A stretch of 64,000 nt of DNA from JABMQB01 sp963666575 (lineage in GTDB: Bacteria > Bacteroidota > Bacteroidia > Bacteroidales > Prolixibacteraceae). Each line of letters begins with the position of its first letter. Position 1 is the first letter of the stretch. Of the stretch, positions 17,076 to 26,246 are shown piece by piece. The stretch spans positions 62,001-126,000 of the forward strand of contig CAXXYG010000029.1 in NCBI GenBank assembly GCA_963666575.2, in the 5' to 3' direction. A program made the translations under genes and the position numbers. A model generated the notes under the pieces. It saw only the letters and a program-made list of their open reading frames with translations, was not told the DNA's origin and did not search any database.

Positions 17076-19298
17076 GTGATGAAGAAAATTATTATAGTAA
17101 TATTCTTATCTATCTCCATTATATCGCATTCTCAAGTAATAAAAGGGATTGTGTATGGTGAAGAAGATAATGGAAATACACCCCTTCCGGGTGTAAATAT
17201 TGTATGGGAAGGGACACAAATAGGTACTGCCTCAAACGGAGAAGGATTGTTTGAAATCAAAAAACCAAATGGGGCACACATGTTGGTATTCAGTTTTGTT
17301 GGATACCTTCCACAAACAGTTCATATTCACAATTCAGAACCAATTGAGGTTAGTTTAAAACCTAATCTGGAACTGGGAGAGGTTACTGTTATTCAGAAAG
17401 ACAGAGGCACCTACCTATCAGTAATTAATCCAATACAGACTGAAAATATTGGAGGTGCCGAACTATTAAAGGCTGCTTGCTGTAACCTGGCCGAAAGTTT
17501 TGAAACTAATCCATCGGTTGATGTAAGTTACAGCGATGCTGTTACCGGTGCCAAACAAATCCGTCTGTTAGGACTGGAAGGTACCTATTCGTTATTACAG
17601 GTCGAAAACATGCCAAACCTGCGTGGCCTGGCTACAACATTAGGATTAAACTATGTGCCGGGACCCTGGATGGAATCAATCCAGGTTTCGAAAGGGGCTG
17701 CTTCGGTATTAAATGGTTATGAATCAATTGCCGGTCAAATAAATGTGGAGTATAAAAAACCTGATGCTGTAGAAAAACTGTTTTTAAATATTTTTCAGAG
17801 TGTTGAAGGTAAAACCGAGTTTAACGGGAATAAATCTTTTAAGCTAAGTGATAATCTGACAACAGGGATTTTTATCCATGCTGAAAACCTCTCAAAAATA
17901 AATGACCATAATAACGATGGATTTTTGGATCATCCGTTATCAAAACAAATAAATGTATTTAACAGGTGGAAATTAAACAATCAAAAAGGGTATATGGCCC
18001 AGGCAGGGATAAGTATTTTGCACGAAGACCGGCTGGGTGGCCAAAATAATGTGAGTTTTGGAATGGAACCTTCACTGTCAAATCCATATGGTATAAACAT
18101 TAAAACAAACCGTTATGAGGGATTTTTCAAAACTGGTTATGTTTTTCCAAAGGGGCGCTCCGCAATTGCCTTCCTTTCAAATGCGGCAAGGCATAAAACA
18201 GAGTCGTTTTATGGATTAAACAGGTACGATGCCAATGAAACGAGGTTTTATTCAAGTTTGGTTTATACCCGCGACCTTGATGAGTACGGTTACCATACAT
18301 TAAATACAGGAGCTTCGTTTATTTACGATAAGTTTAACGAGGAGCTTTATAATCAGCCTATTAACCGCGAAGAAGTAGTTCCCGGTATTTTTGCAGAATA
18401 TACATATAAGCCAAGCGATAAGTTTACTTTTATGACAGGTGTCCGGACCGATTTTCACAACCTGTTTGGTACATTTGTGACGCCTCGTATGCATTTAAAA
18501 TACTCGATCAACAATAATTATACTATTCGGGCAAGTGCAGGCAAAGGATACCGCACATCCAATGTTTTATCCGAAAATATTTTTTTGTTGGCAAGTGCCC
18601 GGCCATTATTATGGGAAAATGATGTTTTTCAGGAAAAGGCCTGGAACTACGGAATCAGTTTTATTCAGAATTATAGTTTATGGGACAGAGATTTGCAAAT
18701 TAATGCTGAGTACTTCCGTACTGATTTTAAGGAGCAATTGGTCATCGACAGGGAAACTTCGGTGGATAATATTATTTTATCAGCACTCGATGGGAAATCG
18801 TATGCCAACAGTCTTCAGTTCGATTTACGCTACGAACCAATCGAGAGGCTGGATGTTTTGTTAGCTTACAGGATTAATGATGTGAAACAATCAATCGGTG
18901 GAAAATTGCTTGAAAAACCTTTGGCTAGCAGGTATAAGGGATTAATAAACTTTAATTATTCAACCCATTTAAAAAAATGGATGTTTGATTATACCATTCA
19001 ATTTAATGGAGGCGGAAGGATTTCCAGAGTTTATGACGATTGGATGAATACAGCTGATATTGCTTCAGATTATTTTGAATTTTCGCCCTATACAGTTATG
19101 AATGCTCAGGTAACAAAGTATTTCAGAAACTGGAACATTTATTTAGGCTCAGAAAACTTTACAAATTTTAAGCAGAAAAATCCTGTTGCCGGAGCCGATG
19201 ACCCGTTTGGTCAGCAATTTGATGCAACCAACGTTTGGGGACCAGTATTGGGTCGGAGGATTTATATTGGATTACGTTTTAAGTTGAATAACGAATAA
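17076..19298 (+). CDS. TonB-dependent receptor, probable metal (copper-type) uptake
   Basis: 740 residues. Signal peptide (residues 1-19), a carboxypeptidase-D-like regulatory domain (about 20-110, LPGVNIVWEGTQIGTASN), a plug domain (about 120-230, containing KAACCNLAESF with adjacent Cys135-Cys136, and SIQVSKGAASVLNGYESIAGQINV), and a 22-strand barrel ending in RIYIGLRFKLNNE. No SusD partner follows, so it is not a polysaccharide receptor. The Cys pair and the neighbours (Cys-rich protein upstream, HMA protein 23 bp downstream) point to a heavy metal or metal chelate as substrate. Confidence 0.88.
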   Translation: MMKKIIIVIFLSISIISHSQVIKGIVYGEEDNGNTPLPGVNIVWEGTQIGTASNGEGLFEIKKPNGAHMLVFSFVGYLPQTVHIHNSEPIEVSLKPNLELGEVTVIQKDRGTYLSVINPIQTENIGGAELLKAACCNLAESFETNPSVDVSYSDAVTGAKQIRLLGLEGTYSLLQVENMPNLRGLATTLGLNYVPGPWMESIQVSKGAASVLNGYESIAGQINVEYKKPDAVEKLFLNIFQSVEGKTEFNGNKSFKLSDNLTTGIFIHAENLSKINDHNNDGFLDHPLSKQINVFNRWKLNNQKGYMAQAGISILHEDRLGGQNNVSFGMEPSLSNPYGINIKTNRYEGFFKTGYVFPKGRSAIAFLSNAARHKTESFYGLNRYDANETRFYSSLVYTRDLDEYGYHTLNTGASFIYDKFNEELYNQPINREEVVPGIFAEYTYKPSDKFTFMTGVRTDFHNLFGTFVTPRMHLKYSINNNYTIRASAGKGYRTSNVLSENIFLLASARPLLWENDVFQEKAWNYGISFIQNYSLWDRDLQINAEYFRTDFKEQLVIDRETSVDNIILSALDGKSYANSLQFDLRYEPIERLDVLLAYRINDVKQSIGGKLLEKPLASRYKGLINFNYSTHLKKWMFDYTIQFNGGGRISRVYDDWMNTADIASDYFEFSPYTVMNAQVTKYFRNWNIYLGSENFTNFKQKNPVAGADDPFGQQFDATNVWGPVLGRRIYIGLRFKLNNE

Positions 19299-19321
19299 TA
19301 TTTTTAATAAAATTTAATAAG

Positions 19322-19690
19322 ATGAAGAGAATTGCATTAATTACACTGGTTATGGTGATGGGAGTATTTACTTTCCAATCATTTGCACAGGAAAAAGAAA
19401 ATAAAGTAGTTTGTTTTAAAAGCAGTATGGATTGCGAAAATTGTCAGACTACACTAACTGAGTATTTAAAGTTTGAAAAAGGAGTTAAGGATTTAAAAGT
19501 CGACCTTACTTCGAATACAGTAATGATTGAATACAAAGAAGGTAAAAACAGTGATGAAAAATTGGCTAAAGCCATTGAAAAGAAAGGATATGTTGCCAAA
19601 AAAATTACCACTGAAGAGTATAAAAATATGATGGGTGAAACAAAAACTGAAGGCCACGATCAAGGCGATGGGCATCAACACGATCATTAA
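19322..19690 (+). CDS. Secreted heavy-metal-associated (HMA) domain protein
   Basis: 122 residues: signal peptide ending FQSFAQ, one HMA domain with the metal-binding pair Cys38-xx-Cys41 in SSMDCENCQTTL, and a C-terminal His/Asp-rich tail (GHDQGDGHQHDH). HMA domains bind Cu(I) or similar soft metals; the His tail could add a second, lower-affinity site. Its position after the receptor and Cys-rich protein suggests a periplasmic metal relay. The motif is MDCxxC rather than the common MxCxxC. Confidence 0.88.
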   Translation: MKRIALITLVMVMGVFTFQSFAQEKENKVVCFKSSMDCENCQTTLTEYLKFEKGVKDLKVDLTSNTVMIEYKEGKNSDEKLAKAIEKKGYVAKKITTEEYKNMMGETKTEGHDQGDGHQHDH

Positions 19691-19712
19691 TAGTGATTGT
19701 TTATTATAATTC

Positions 19713-19752
19713 AAAGCCCCGGGTAAGTGTTCATTCTCCGGGGTTTTGTTTT
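19713..19752 (+). terminator. Terminator after the metal-uptake operon
   Basis: CCCCGG (19717-19722) pairs with CCGGGG (19738-19743), extendable by A-T pairs, 15-nt loop, followed by TTTTGTTTT. It lies between convergent genes and closes the operon 16532-19690. Confidence 0.8.
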
Positions 19753-20578
19753 AAGGTTTTAGTAGTTTTAGCAGGTTTTTAACTTTGTCGGTTTGAATAA
19801 TATCCGGATTTTTACTGATCGCATCTTTATTATCTGACTCGCTCTTTATATTGTAAACCGATACCATTTGATTAAGATTTCGGGCCCTGCCAATTTGTTC
19901 TTTTGTAATATTTTGAAATTGAATAGAAACTCCTGAAAACCCTTCAGATAACGATGTCTCTAAACCTACATTAAAAGACGAAGCATTATAAAATAGAGAA
20001 TAATCAGGTGCTTTCTTTTTTAAGGTTTTCAGGAAATGGCCATCAATTGATTCGATATAAATATTATTTTGGAGTTGGAATTTTTTGATTAAAAGAATAA
20101 TTGCATTACTAAATGTGGAATAAAACGCTTTTCTGTTTTGAGTGTAAGGATAAATTTTACAATCGAGCGAATAGTTATAATTTTTGCGGTTGTTGATGTT
20201 TGAAAAAAGTTGGTTGAGTGAAATAACAGAATAATTAAAATAAGGAGTTTTATTATAACTGGCATTTTTTATTTCTTCCCAGGTTTTTGTATTTATTTGA
20301 CCAATCAGGTTTGTTTCATTTGATAATTCCCGGTCGTGAAAGGCAACCAAAACGCTATCTTTTGTCAATTGAACATCAATTTCAATACCGTCCATCCCAA
20401 GGTTTAAACATTTTAAAAGTGATTCAAAACTGTTTAAGGGGTAGGTACTGCCAACTCCCATACCTCCGTGCCCCAGAGCTATAATAGTTGATTTTGGAGA
20501 TTTTATTTCAACAGCGATTTCTTCCTGGCAGGACAATATTCCAATTATAAAAAATACATATAACAGTGTTTTATTCAT
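19751..20578 (-). CDS. Glycerophosphodiester phosphodiesterase-like lipoprotein
   Basis: 275 residues with a lipobox (ILSC, Cys17). GDPD-domain features: GHGGMG near residue 38 where the family has HRG, then GMDGIEIDVQLTKD, VAFHDRELS, LDCKIYP and a C-terminal DIIQTDKV. Metal-binding Glu/Asp and the FHD histidine are present, but the Arg of HRG and the following EN(T/S) are changed (TYPLNS). Family members cleave glycerophosphodiesters outside the cytoplasm; activity here is plausible but uncertain. It follows the small barrel-like gene by 8 bp. Confidence 0.8.
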   Translation of the reverse strand: MNKTLLYVFFIIGILSCQEEIAVEIKSPKSTIIALGHGGMGVGSTYPLNSFESLLKCLNLGMDGIEIDVQLTKDSVLVAFHDRELSNETNLIGQINTKTWEEIKNASYNKTPYFNYSVISLNQLFSNINNRKNYNYSLDCKIYPYTQNRKAFYSTFSNAIILLIKKFQLQNNIYIESIDGHFLKTLKKKAPDYSLFYNASSFNVGLETSLSEGFSGVSIQFQNITKEQIGRARNLNQMVSVYNIKSESDNKDAISKNPDIIQTDKVKNLLKLLKP

Positions 20579-20586
20579 CGTTTAAT

Positions 20587-21096
20587 TTAAAAAGCATATC
20601 CAAGTGCCAATCCTGATTTTCGAAGGTAATAATTATTAAATTTTAAGAATGGGTTGTAAACAAAACGGAAAAAAAGGCCTCCTTTGGGTTTCTGGTAACG
20701 GTAGCCAACTGAAAAAATAGTTTGTAAATCTGATTGCCTGTTAGTATTTGATGTGGTTAAGTTGGCATGAACAATGCTGGTTATGGTTTGGCCTAAATTT
20801 ATTTCCAATTTATGATTTTTACCATAATACCAGTTTACTGCTAAGGGAATAATTAGGTCGGGATTAAATTGTGTGGTATAATCGTTAACATGATGGGTAC
20901 TTATTCCACACCTGAAAGCAAACGTATGTTTTTTATGATTTATAAAAGCATGTTCATAATTTAGTGACCCAAATCCGCCGGGACCGCTAATTTCAAGGTA
21001 TATTAAATGATGAGCGAAAAAGGTTGAATCAGATTGCGCTAACAATCCGCAATGTATAGTTAATAACAATAATATTAATAAGAGTCTGTTTTTCAT
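20587..21096 (-). CDS. Secreted beta-barrel-like protein of unknown function
   Basis: 169 residues: signal peptide (residues 1-20, cleavage after LLAQ), then alternating strands with aromatic girdle residues (FGSLNYEHAF, LAVNWYYGKN, FSVGYRYQKP) and a terminal GLALGYAF that fits an outer-membrane C-terminal strand. I do not recognise the family. It is probably co-transcribed with the downstream GDPD-like lipoprotein (8 bp apart). Confidence 0.6.
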   Translation of the reverse strand: MKNRLLLILLLLTIHCGLLAQSDSTFFAHHLIYLEISGPGGFGSLNYEHAFINHKKHTFAFRCGISTHHVNDYTTQFNPDLIIPLAVNWYYGKNHKLEINLGQTITSIVHANLTTSNTNRQSDLQTIFSVGYRYQKPKGGLFFRFVYNPFLKFNNYYLRKSGLALGYAF

Positions 21097-21223
21097 AGTA
21101 TTATCACCAAGGTAATTAACTATTTGAAAAGAGATGTAAATCCTGTTTATTTTATTTTAAGTTATATCCGTGTATCTGTTCTGTAGTTTCTGATTTTTAT
21201 TGTAAAATATGTAATATTTTGAT

Positions 21224-22570
21224 TTATTTTTTTCGCCTATTGGCATTTTTGTCACCTCGGGTTTTAGGTTTTTTGTAGGTTTTCATTTTTCGCAGGTAGG
21301 AACCTCCTTGATTGGTTTTTTTATTTTTTTCCAGTTTTTCGTGAAAAGCAGCTCCCCGTTCTTCAACCACTTTTTTCTGTTGTGGTTTTCTTATTTTACC
21401 AATATTTGGCCGTTCCTCTGGTAGTAATTCTTTCGAGATTGTTACCTCCGGAGGGAAATCAATTTGAGTTATTTTAAAAGCCATTAATAGTTCGATGGCT
21501 TCTTTCGATTCTAATTCTTTTTCCGTACAGAATAAAAGCGATTTACCGTGCTGTTCTGCCCTTCCTGTCCTTCCAATTCGGTTGATGTAATTTTCAGGAT
21601 AAGCCGGTGTGTCAAAGTTAATCACGTGCGAAATTTTTTCGAGGTCCAATCCACGGGCCATTACATCAGTAGCCACCAGAATTCTGTTCAATCCTTCATC
21701 AAATTCCTGAATGGAACGCAACCTGTAGTTTTGTGATTTATTGGAATGAATAATGCAGGTTTCCGACCCGTAACTTTCAGCTAATGCTTCATATAATAAA
21801 TCTGCATTTGTTTTAGTAGAAACAAATACCAACACTTTCCCGAATTCATTTTTATCAGCCAACAAGTATTTTAGCAGATTTACTTTTGTGTAAAAATTTT
21901 TTGCCTGATACCATTTCTGATCGATTGTTTTAAGCGGGGCACTGCTTCCTGAAACTGAGATTTTGATTGGCTTCATAAAATAATCATCAATCAGTTCATC
22001 AACATCTTCAGTCATAGTGGCCGAAAATAATAGGTTTTGCCTTCGTTCGGGAAGGAGTTCAAAAATGTTTGTAAGCTGAAACCTAAAACCAAGGTCGAGC
22101 ATTACATCCACCTCGTCGACCACCAGTTTGTTGATTGTTTTAAGTTGCAAAAATCCACCAATAGCCAAATCGTATAACCTTCCGGGAGTTGATACCAAAA
22201 TATCGGTACCTTCGGCTACAGCTTGTTTTTGGTTATTAATATTAGTTCCACCATAAACTCCCAGTACCCGTAAATTTGTGTATTTAGTAAACTGTTTAAT
22301 TTGATCAGCAACCTGTACAACCAGTTCGCGTGTAGGAACCATAACTAATACACGTGGAGTGGTTTGTTTTGAAAATTTTAAATTCTGTAACAAAGGAAGC
22401 ATGTAGGCCAACGTTTTTCCTGTACCGGTTTGGGCGATACCGACAACGTCTTTCCCCGAAAGGATCATCGAATAGGTTTCTGTTTGAATAGGTGTTGGTT
22501 TTTCGAATCCCAAATCAATAATGGCATTCAGGAGCTGTTTTGTCAGATTAAAATTTTCAAATGCGACCAT
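21224..22570 (-). CDS. DEAD-box RNA helicase
   Basis: 448 residues. Motifs in order: Q motif with FEKPTPIQ (residues 22-29), Walker A AQTGTGKT (46-53), PTRELV, TPGRL, motif II as DEVD rather than DEAD, SAT (FSATMTED), ATDVMARGLD and RIGRTGR. A basic low-complexity tail (about residues 380-448) ends KKPKTRGDKNANRRKK and should bind RNA. Family roles are cold-shock RNA unwinding and ribosome assembly. A promoter box lies 14 bp before the ATG. Confidence 0.95.
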   Translation of the reverse strand: MVAFENFNLTKQLLNAIIDLGFEKPTPIQTETYSMILSGKDVVGIAQTGTGKTLAYMLPLLQNLKFSKQTTPRVLVMVPTRELVVQVADQIKQFTKYTNLRVLGVYGGTNINNQKQAVAEGTDILVSTPGRLYDLAIGGFLQLKTINKLVVDEVDVMLDLGFRFQLTNIFELLPERRQNLLFSATMTEDVDELIDDYFMKPIKISVSGSSAPLKTIDQKWYQAKNFYTKVNLLKYLLADKNEFGKVLVFVSTKTNADLLYEALAESYGSETCIIHSNKSQNYRLRSIQEFDEGLNRILVATDVMARGLDLEKISHVINFDTPAYPENYINRIGRTGRAEQHGKSLLFCTEKELESKEAIELLMAFKITQIDFPPEVTISKELLPEERPNIGKIRKPQQKKVVEERGAAFHEKLEKNKKTNQGGSYLRKMKTYKKPKTRGDKNANRRKK

Positions 22571-22925
22571 AAAAATATTTTTGGCAAAGGTAGGAGATAT
22601 ATTTTATTATTAATGGTTCTTAAATTGGTGAGTGATTAAACCCCAAGGAAAATATGAAAACATTTTATTTCATCGGGAAATGGCTTATTGAAATTAATTA
22701 TTAACTATTATGAACTTCATAACCGAAACGTTGTAAACCTAAGTTCATCCTAAGATTAAAAACGATAGAATTAAACTTTAATTCTGTTTTATTCAGAAAA
22801 TAATTATTGAACTTTTAACCAATTTAAACGTTTTCAAACATAATATTCCTGTTATTAAACAACGAAATTCTTAACTTAGAGAAGTTGTTGTGTGGAAAGA
22901 AAAAAGTGCTTAAAATTCATAAAAT
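22571..22925. other. Intergenic region between helicase and sulfur module
   Basis: 355 bp between divergent genes. Besides the helicase promoter box, it contains a perfect AT-rich inverted repeat AGAATTAAA-C-TTTAATTCT at 22767-22785, a possible operator or weak terminator. No credible ORF or RNA gene was seen. Confidence 0.5.
22585..22592 (-). promoter_or_regulatory. Bacteroidota -7 promoter box for the DEAD-box helicase
   Basis: TACCTTTG on the minus strand matches TAnnTTTG and ends 14 bp before the start codon. Confidence 0.5.
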
Positions 22926-23435
22926 ATGAAAAAAAAATACATGAATCCATATATCGCCGGATCTTTATTAGGAGGTGTTCTCCTTTTGGCGATGTACCTT
23001 TCAGGCAGGGGATTGGGAGCCAGTGGTGGTATTAAATATTGTGTGGTATCAATAGTTGAAGCTATTAATCCCAACCATGTAGCACTGTCGGATTATTACA
23101 GTAAATATTTTGAAGGAGGTAAAAATCCCCTAATGGGTTGGTTACCAATCGAAGTTTTAGGTATCCTGATAGGTGGATTTGTTTCCGGTGCTTTTTCAGG
23201 AAGGCTCAAGTTTAAGATTGAAAAATCAGCTTCAATTTCAGGAAAAAAGCGATTGTTGATGGCTTTTTTGGGAGGAGTATTTTTTGTTTATGGTGCGCAG
23301 TTGGCTCGTGGTTGTACAAGCGGAGCAGCATTGTCGGGAATGGCGGTGCTTTCGGTAGCCGGATTTGTTACCATGGCTTCCATTTTTGGTTCTGCCTACC
23401 TGTTTGCATGGTTTTTTCGAAAAAACTGGATTTAG
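22926..23435 (+). CDS. YeeE/YedE-family sulfur transporter, first half
   Basis: 169 residues with about four membrane helices. The family motif with a conserved Cys, ARGCTSGAALSGMAVLS, lies near residue 127; GLGASGG is also typical. YeeE (TsuA) imports thiosulfate, using conserved cysteines; many Bacteroidota split the protein into two genes, as here (next gene 19 bp downstream). The two halves are expected to form one channel in the inner membrane. Confidence 0.9.
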   Translation: MKKKYMNPYIAGSLLGGVLLLAMYLSGRGLGASGGIKYCVVSIVEAINPNHVALSDYYSKYFEGGKNPLMGWLPIEVLGILIGGFVSGAFSGRLKFKIEKSASISGKKRLLMAFLGGVFFVYGAQLARGCTSGAALSGMAVLSVAGFVTMASIFGSAYLFAWFFRKNWI

Positions 23436-23454
23436 AAACATATAAAAAACAATT

Positions 23455-24057
23455 ATGGATCCAATTACATTACAACCCGGTTTTCCAGAATGGCTAAATC
23501 TTTTAATCGCTTTAATTATAGGAATCGGTTTTGGGTTTGCTCTGGAGCAAGCAGGCTTCTCCTCTAGCCGAAAACTGGCTGGGATGTTTTACGGTTACGA
23601 TGCAACGGTTATCAAAGTGTTTTTTACAGCTGCAATTGTTGCACTGGTAGGCTCACAAATAATGAGTTTTCTTGGGCTGCTCGATTTGAGTAAAGTGTAT
23701 GTGAATGAGTTTTATACTACTGCCTCGGTGGTGGGGGGGGTAATCATGGGAGCCGGTTTTATTATGGGTGGTTTTTGCCCAGGAACCGGTATTTGTGCTG
23801 CATCAATTGGTAAAATTGATGCCATTGTATTTCTTTCCGGAGGATTTGTAGGAGCTTTCCTTTTTGCCGAATCATGGCCAATAATTAGTAATTTTGCAAA
23901 CACAGGATATCAGGGGCCGTTAAAAATGAATGAAATTATGGGTATTTCTCCCGCTCTTTTTACCTTACTTTTAATTATTGTTGCAGTAGCCATGTTTTGG
24001 GTGTCGGAAAAAGCTGAGAAAAAATTTGCCCGTCCCGATATAACTAAAGACTTATAA
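23455..24057 (+). CDS. YeeE/YedE-family sulfur transporter, second half
   Basis: 200 residues with about five membrane helices. Family motifs: FALEQAGFSSSRKLAGMFYG near residue 27 and GGFCPGTGICAASIGKID near residue 103 with two conserved Cys. It is the partner of the preceding half gene; together they span a complete YeeE. The following rhodanese-like genes start 10 bp later, giving a sulfur-handling operon. Confidence 0.9.
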   Translation: MDPITLQPGFPEWLNLLIALIIGIGFGFALEQAGFSSSRKLAGMFYGYDATVIKVFFTAAIVALVGSQIMSFLGLLDLSKVYVNEFYTTASVVGGVIMGAGFIMGGFCPGTGICAASIGKIDAIVFLSGGFVGAFLFAESWPIISNFANTGYQGPLKMNEIMGISPALFTLLLIIVAVAMFWVSEKAEKKFARPDITKDL

Positions 24058-24067
24058 TTGATAAATT

Positions 24068-24679
24068 ATGAATGTGCGTTTTAAAATATCAATACTTTTA
24101 GTTGCTCTGGGATTTTTGCTTGTTTTATTGCCAGGAGCCGGCCAGTATTCATTCACTTCAAATGTTCCATCATTGGTAGCTTCAGTGGTCAATGAAAATC
24201 CTTATTTTTCGGTCGATGAAGTAGCAAGGTTGGTTAATGATGAAGACAGTACCATTCAGTTGATTGATTTGAGGGAAACCAGTGAATTTGATGCTTTTAA
24301 TATCCCCGGAGCTCTTAATATTCCATTTAAATCTTTTTTCGATTCACGGCCCGAAACATGGTTGTATAATAAATCGGCCCGGTACATTTTTTATTCCAAT
24401 GATGATATAAATTCCAGTTATGCCTTAGTGTTGGCTCAAGGTTTAGGTTACCCTAATTGTTATGTGATGAAAGGTGGTTTAAATGAATGGTTTGAAAAAG
24501 TGATGAACAGCCAATTTTCAGGTGAAAGACTTACAGCCCGACAGAATGCTTTGTATGAAACACGTACAAAAGCCAAACTGTTTTTTACAGAAATTAATAG
24601 CCTGCCCGATAGTTTAAAAATACAATACGCCGAATCGAGAAGGCAAGCTGAAAGAGACCTTGACGGTGGATGTGAATAA
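24068..24679 (+). CDS. Membrane-anchored rhodanese-like protein without active-site Cys
   Basis: 203 residues: N-terminal membrane segment (residues 7-24), a rhodanese fold (about 45-145: IQLIDLRETSEFDAFNIPGALNIPF, then GYPNCYVMKGGLNEWF) and a basic helical C-terminus ending DGGCE. At the catalytic loop, where rhodaneses have a Cys, the sequence is FYSNDDINSS with Ser110. It is therefore unlikely to transfer sulfane sulfur itself; binding or scaffolding is more likely. It is encoded 10 bp after the permease. Confidence 0.85.
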   Translation: MNVRFKISILLVALGFLLVLLPGAGQYSFTSNVPSLVASVVNENPYFSVDEVARLVNDEDSTIQLIDLRETSEFDAFNIPGALNIPFKSFFDSRPETWLYNKSARYIFYSNDDINSSYALVLAQGLGYPNCYVMKGGLNEWFEKVMNSQFSGERLTARQNALYETRTKAKLFFTEINSLPDSLKIQYAESRRQAERDLDGGCE

Positions 24680-24697
24680 CCAAATAGCAAATCAAAA

Positions 24698-25156
24698 ATG
24701 AAAGATTTTATAAGAACTTACAAGATTGTTATTGGGATTCTCCTGATTGTATTGATTCTTGTTGTAATCCGTTTTTTGAATGGTGATCATTTTAAAAATG
24801 GAGCAGAAAAAAATGCCTTAGCTGCACTTTTAAAATCAAATATTATCAGCCGTAGCCAGGTAAAACAAATAGAACCAAATGCCACTTTTATTTATTTGGG
24901 GAGTAAAGCAGAAGGAATGGAACCGGAAAATATTGAAACTATTACAATGGATTCAGAAGAGATTCTCAATAAACAAAACCTCCAGTTAATTCAAAAGATA
25001 AAAGGTTCAATTGTATTGGTATCGGAAGATCAAACATTATCGGCACGGATTTGGATGTTGTTGGCTCAAAAAGGAATTGATAATTTATATATTCTTACCG
25101 ATAAGGAGGATATAGAAAGTTTTAAATACAAATTCCAGCCCGAAACAGTTAATTGA
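24698..25156 (+). CDS. Membrane-anchored degenerate rhodanese-like protein
   Basis: 152 residues with one membrane segment (about 8-26). The second half keeps the outline of a rhodanese (ATFIYLG, GSIVLVSEDQTLSARIWMLLAQKG, DNLYILTDKEDIESF) but has no cysteine at all. It begins 18 bp after the previous gene and is probably the last gene of the sulfur operon. Assignment to the rhodanese fold is inference from pattern and context. Confidence 0.55.
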   Translation: MKDFIRTYKIVIGILLIVLILVVIRFLNGDHFKNGAEKNALAALLKSNIISRSQVKQIEPNATFIYLGSKAEGMEPENIETITMDSEEILNKQNLQLIQKIKGSIVLVSEDQTLSARIWMLLAQKGIDNLYILTDKEDIESFKYKFQPETVN

Positions 25157-25189
25157 ACTGTTGAGCCGGAATTCTGATATTTTGGAGTA

Positions 25190-26245
25190 TTATTTTACGG
25201 TTTTATAATTTGCAATATCTTCCGATGTAAATGGCAACCACGAAAGTGTTGCCTGATCGGCGACCATTTTATCAAACATAAAACTGTTATTACCATATGA
25301 TAAGGTGCGGGCATCGTAGCCAAATAACCTTAAATAAGCAGTAACAAATCCTGAATTGTGGCCTGTGCCACAATAAACCACAATGGTTTTATCGATAGGG
25401 AGCGTAGCCATTTCATCAACAAAACTGAGTGTTGCATTTGGTTTGTATCGAACAGCCCCTGGAATATGCCCACTTTCGTATTTGTCACGCCGGTCGTAAT
25501 TCATCACATAATAAGCCGATGGATCGGCGAAAACATCTGAAGAATTAACCATTACTTTAGATAAATCTTCTGAAAATAGTTGTTGAAAACGAGCTGTCCC
25601 TATTTCCTCGCCTGAAGTTTTGTCTGTTTTTAATTGGGGCATTTCTTTTGCAATCGGCTTATTATTAATAGTTTCTTCTAATTGGTCCTGAAAATCAGAA
25701 GAGCAACCTGCAAGCCATCCTTTTTGTGCAGAAGAAGTATTCCAGCCACTCATTCCCCATCGCAAGGCGTATACATTTCCGTAACCCATTAAACGCAGCA
25801 GGGAAGCAGTATAGCTGGCAACCTGGCCGTCAGAACTCACAATAATTATCCGTTTATATTCAAATGGTTTTATACCCGAAACAAAATATTCGGGGAGAGA
25901 TGAAAAGTCCTTATTAATAGCCCCCTGTATATGTCCGGATGTAAATTCTTCCTTTGAACGAATATCAACAATCAGGTTATTATTTCCAAGTTCATCAAAA
26001 ACACTCGAGGCTTTAATAAGTGAAGGGAAGTTTCGGCCGTTCACATAATCGCCATTTTCAGCCAAATCTTTTAATAAAAGTTTGGTTTCGTTTCCAATTA
26101 CCAAAGGCTCTTTTTGTTGAGCCTTTTGAACAACCGGAGTTTGTTCATTGACTTTTTTAGTGCTGCTTCCTGCACATCCTGCTAAAAACAGGATGGCAGT
26201 AGCTACAACTAAAAAATTTATTTTTTTTAGAAACTGACTTCTCAT
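25190..26245 (-). CDS. Lipoprotein with tandem rhodanese domains
   Basis: 351 residues with a lipobox (LAGC, Cys24). Domain 1 (about 70-175: VDIRSKEEFTSGHIQGAINKDF) has SSDGQ at the active loop and no Cys; domain 2 (about 230-330: YDRRDKYESGHIPGAV) has YCGTGHNS with Cys292, so only the second should be catalytic. This is the usual layout of two-domain sulfurtransferases. ATG at 26245 begins 1 bp after the upstream gene's stop; a GTG at 26254 is the alternative. Converges with the YeeE operon, suggesting a shared periplasmic sulfur function. Confidence 0.88.
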   Translation of the reverse strand: MRSQFLKKINFLVVATAILFLAGCAGSSTKKVNEQTPVVQKAQQKEPLVIGNETKLLLKDLAENGDYVNGRNFPSLIKASSVFDELGNNNLIVDIRSKEEFTSGHIQGAINKDFSSLPEYFVSGIKPFEYKRIIIVSSDGQVASYTASLLRLMGYGNVYALRWGMSGWNTSSAQKGWLAGCSSDFQDQLEETINNKPIAKEMPQLKTDKTSGEEIGTARFQQLFSEDLSKVMVNSSDVFADPSAYYVMNYDRRDKYESGHIPGAVRYKPNATLSFVDEMATLPIDKTIVVYCGTGHNSGFVTAYLRLFGYDARTLSYGNNSFMFDKMVADQATLSWLPFTSEDIANYKTVK

Positions 26246-26246
26246 A

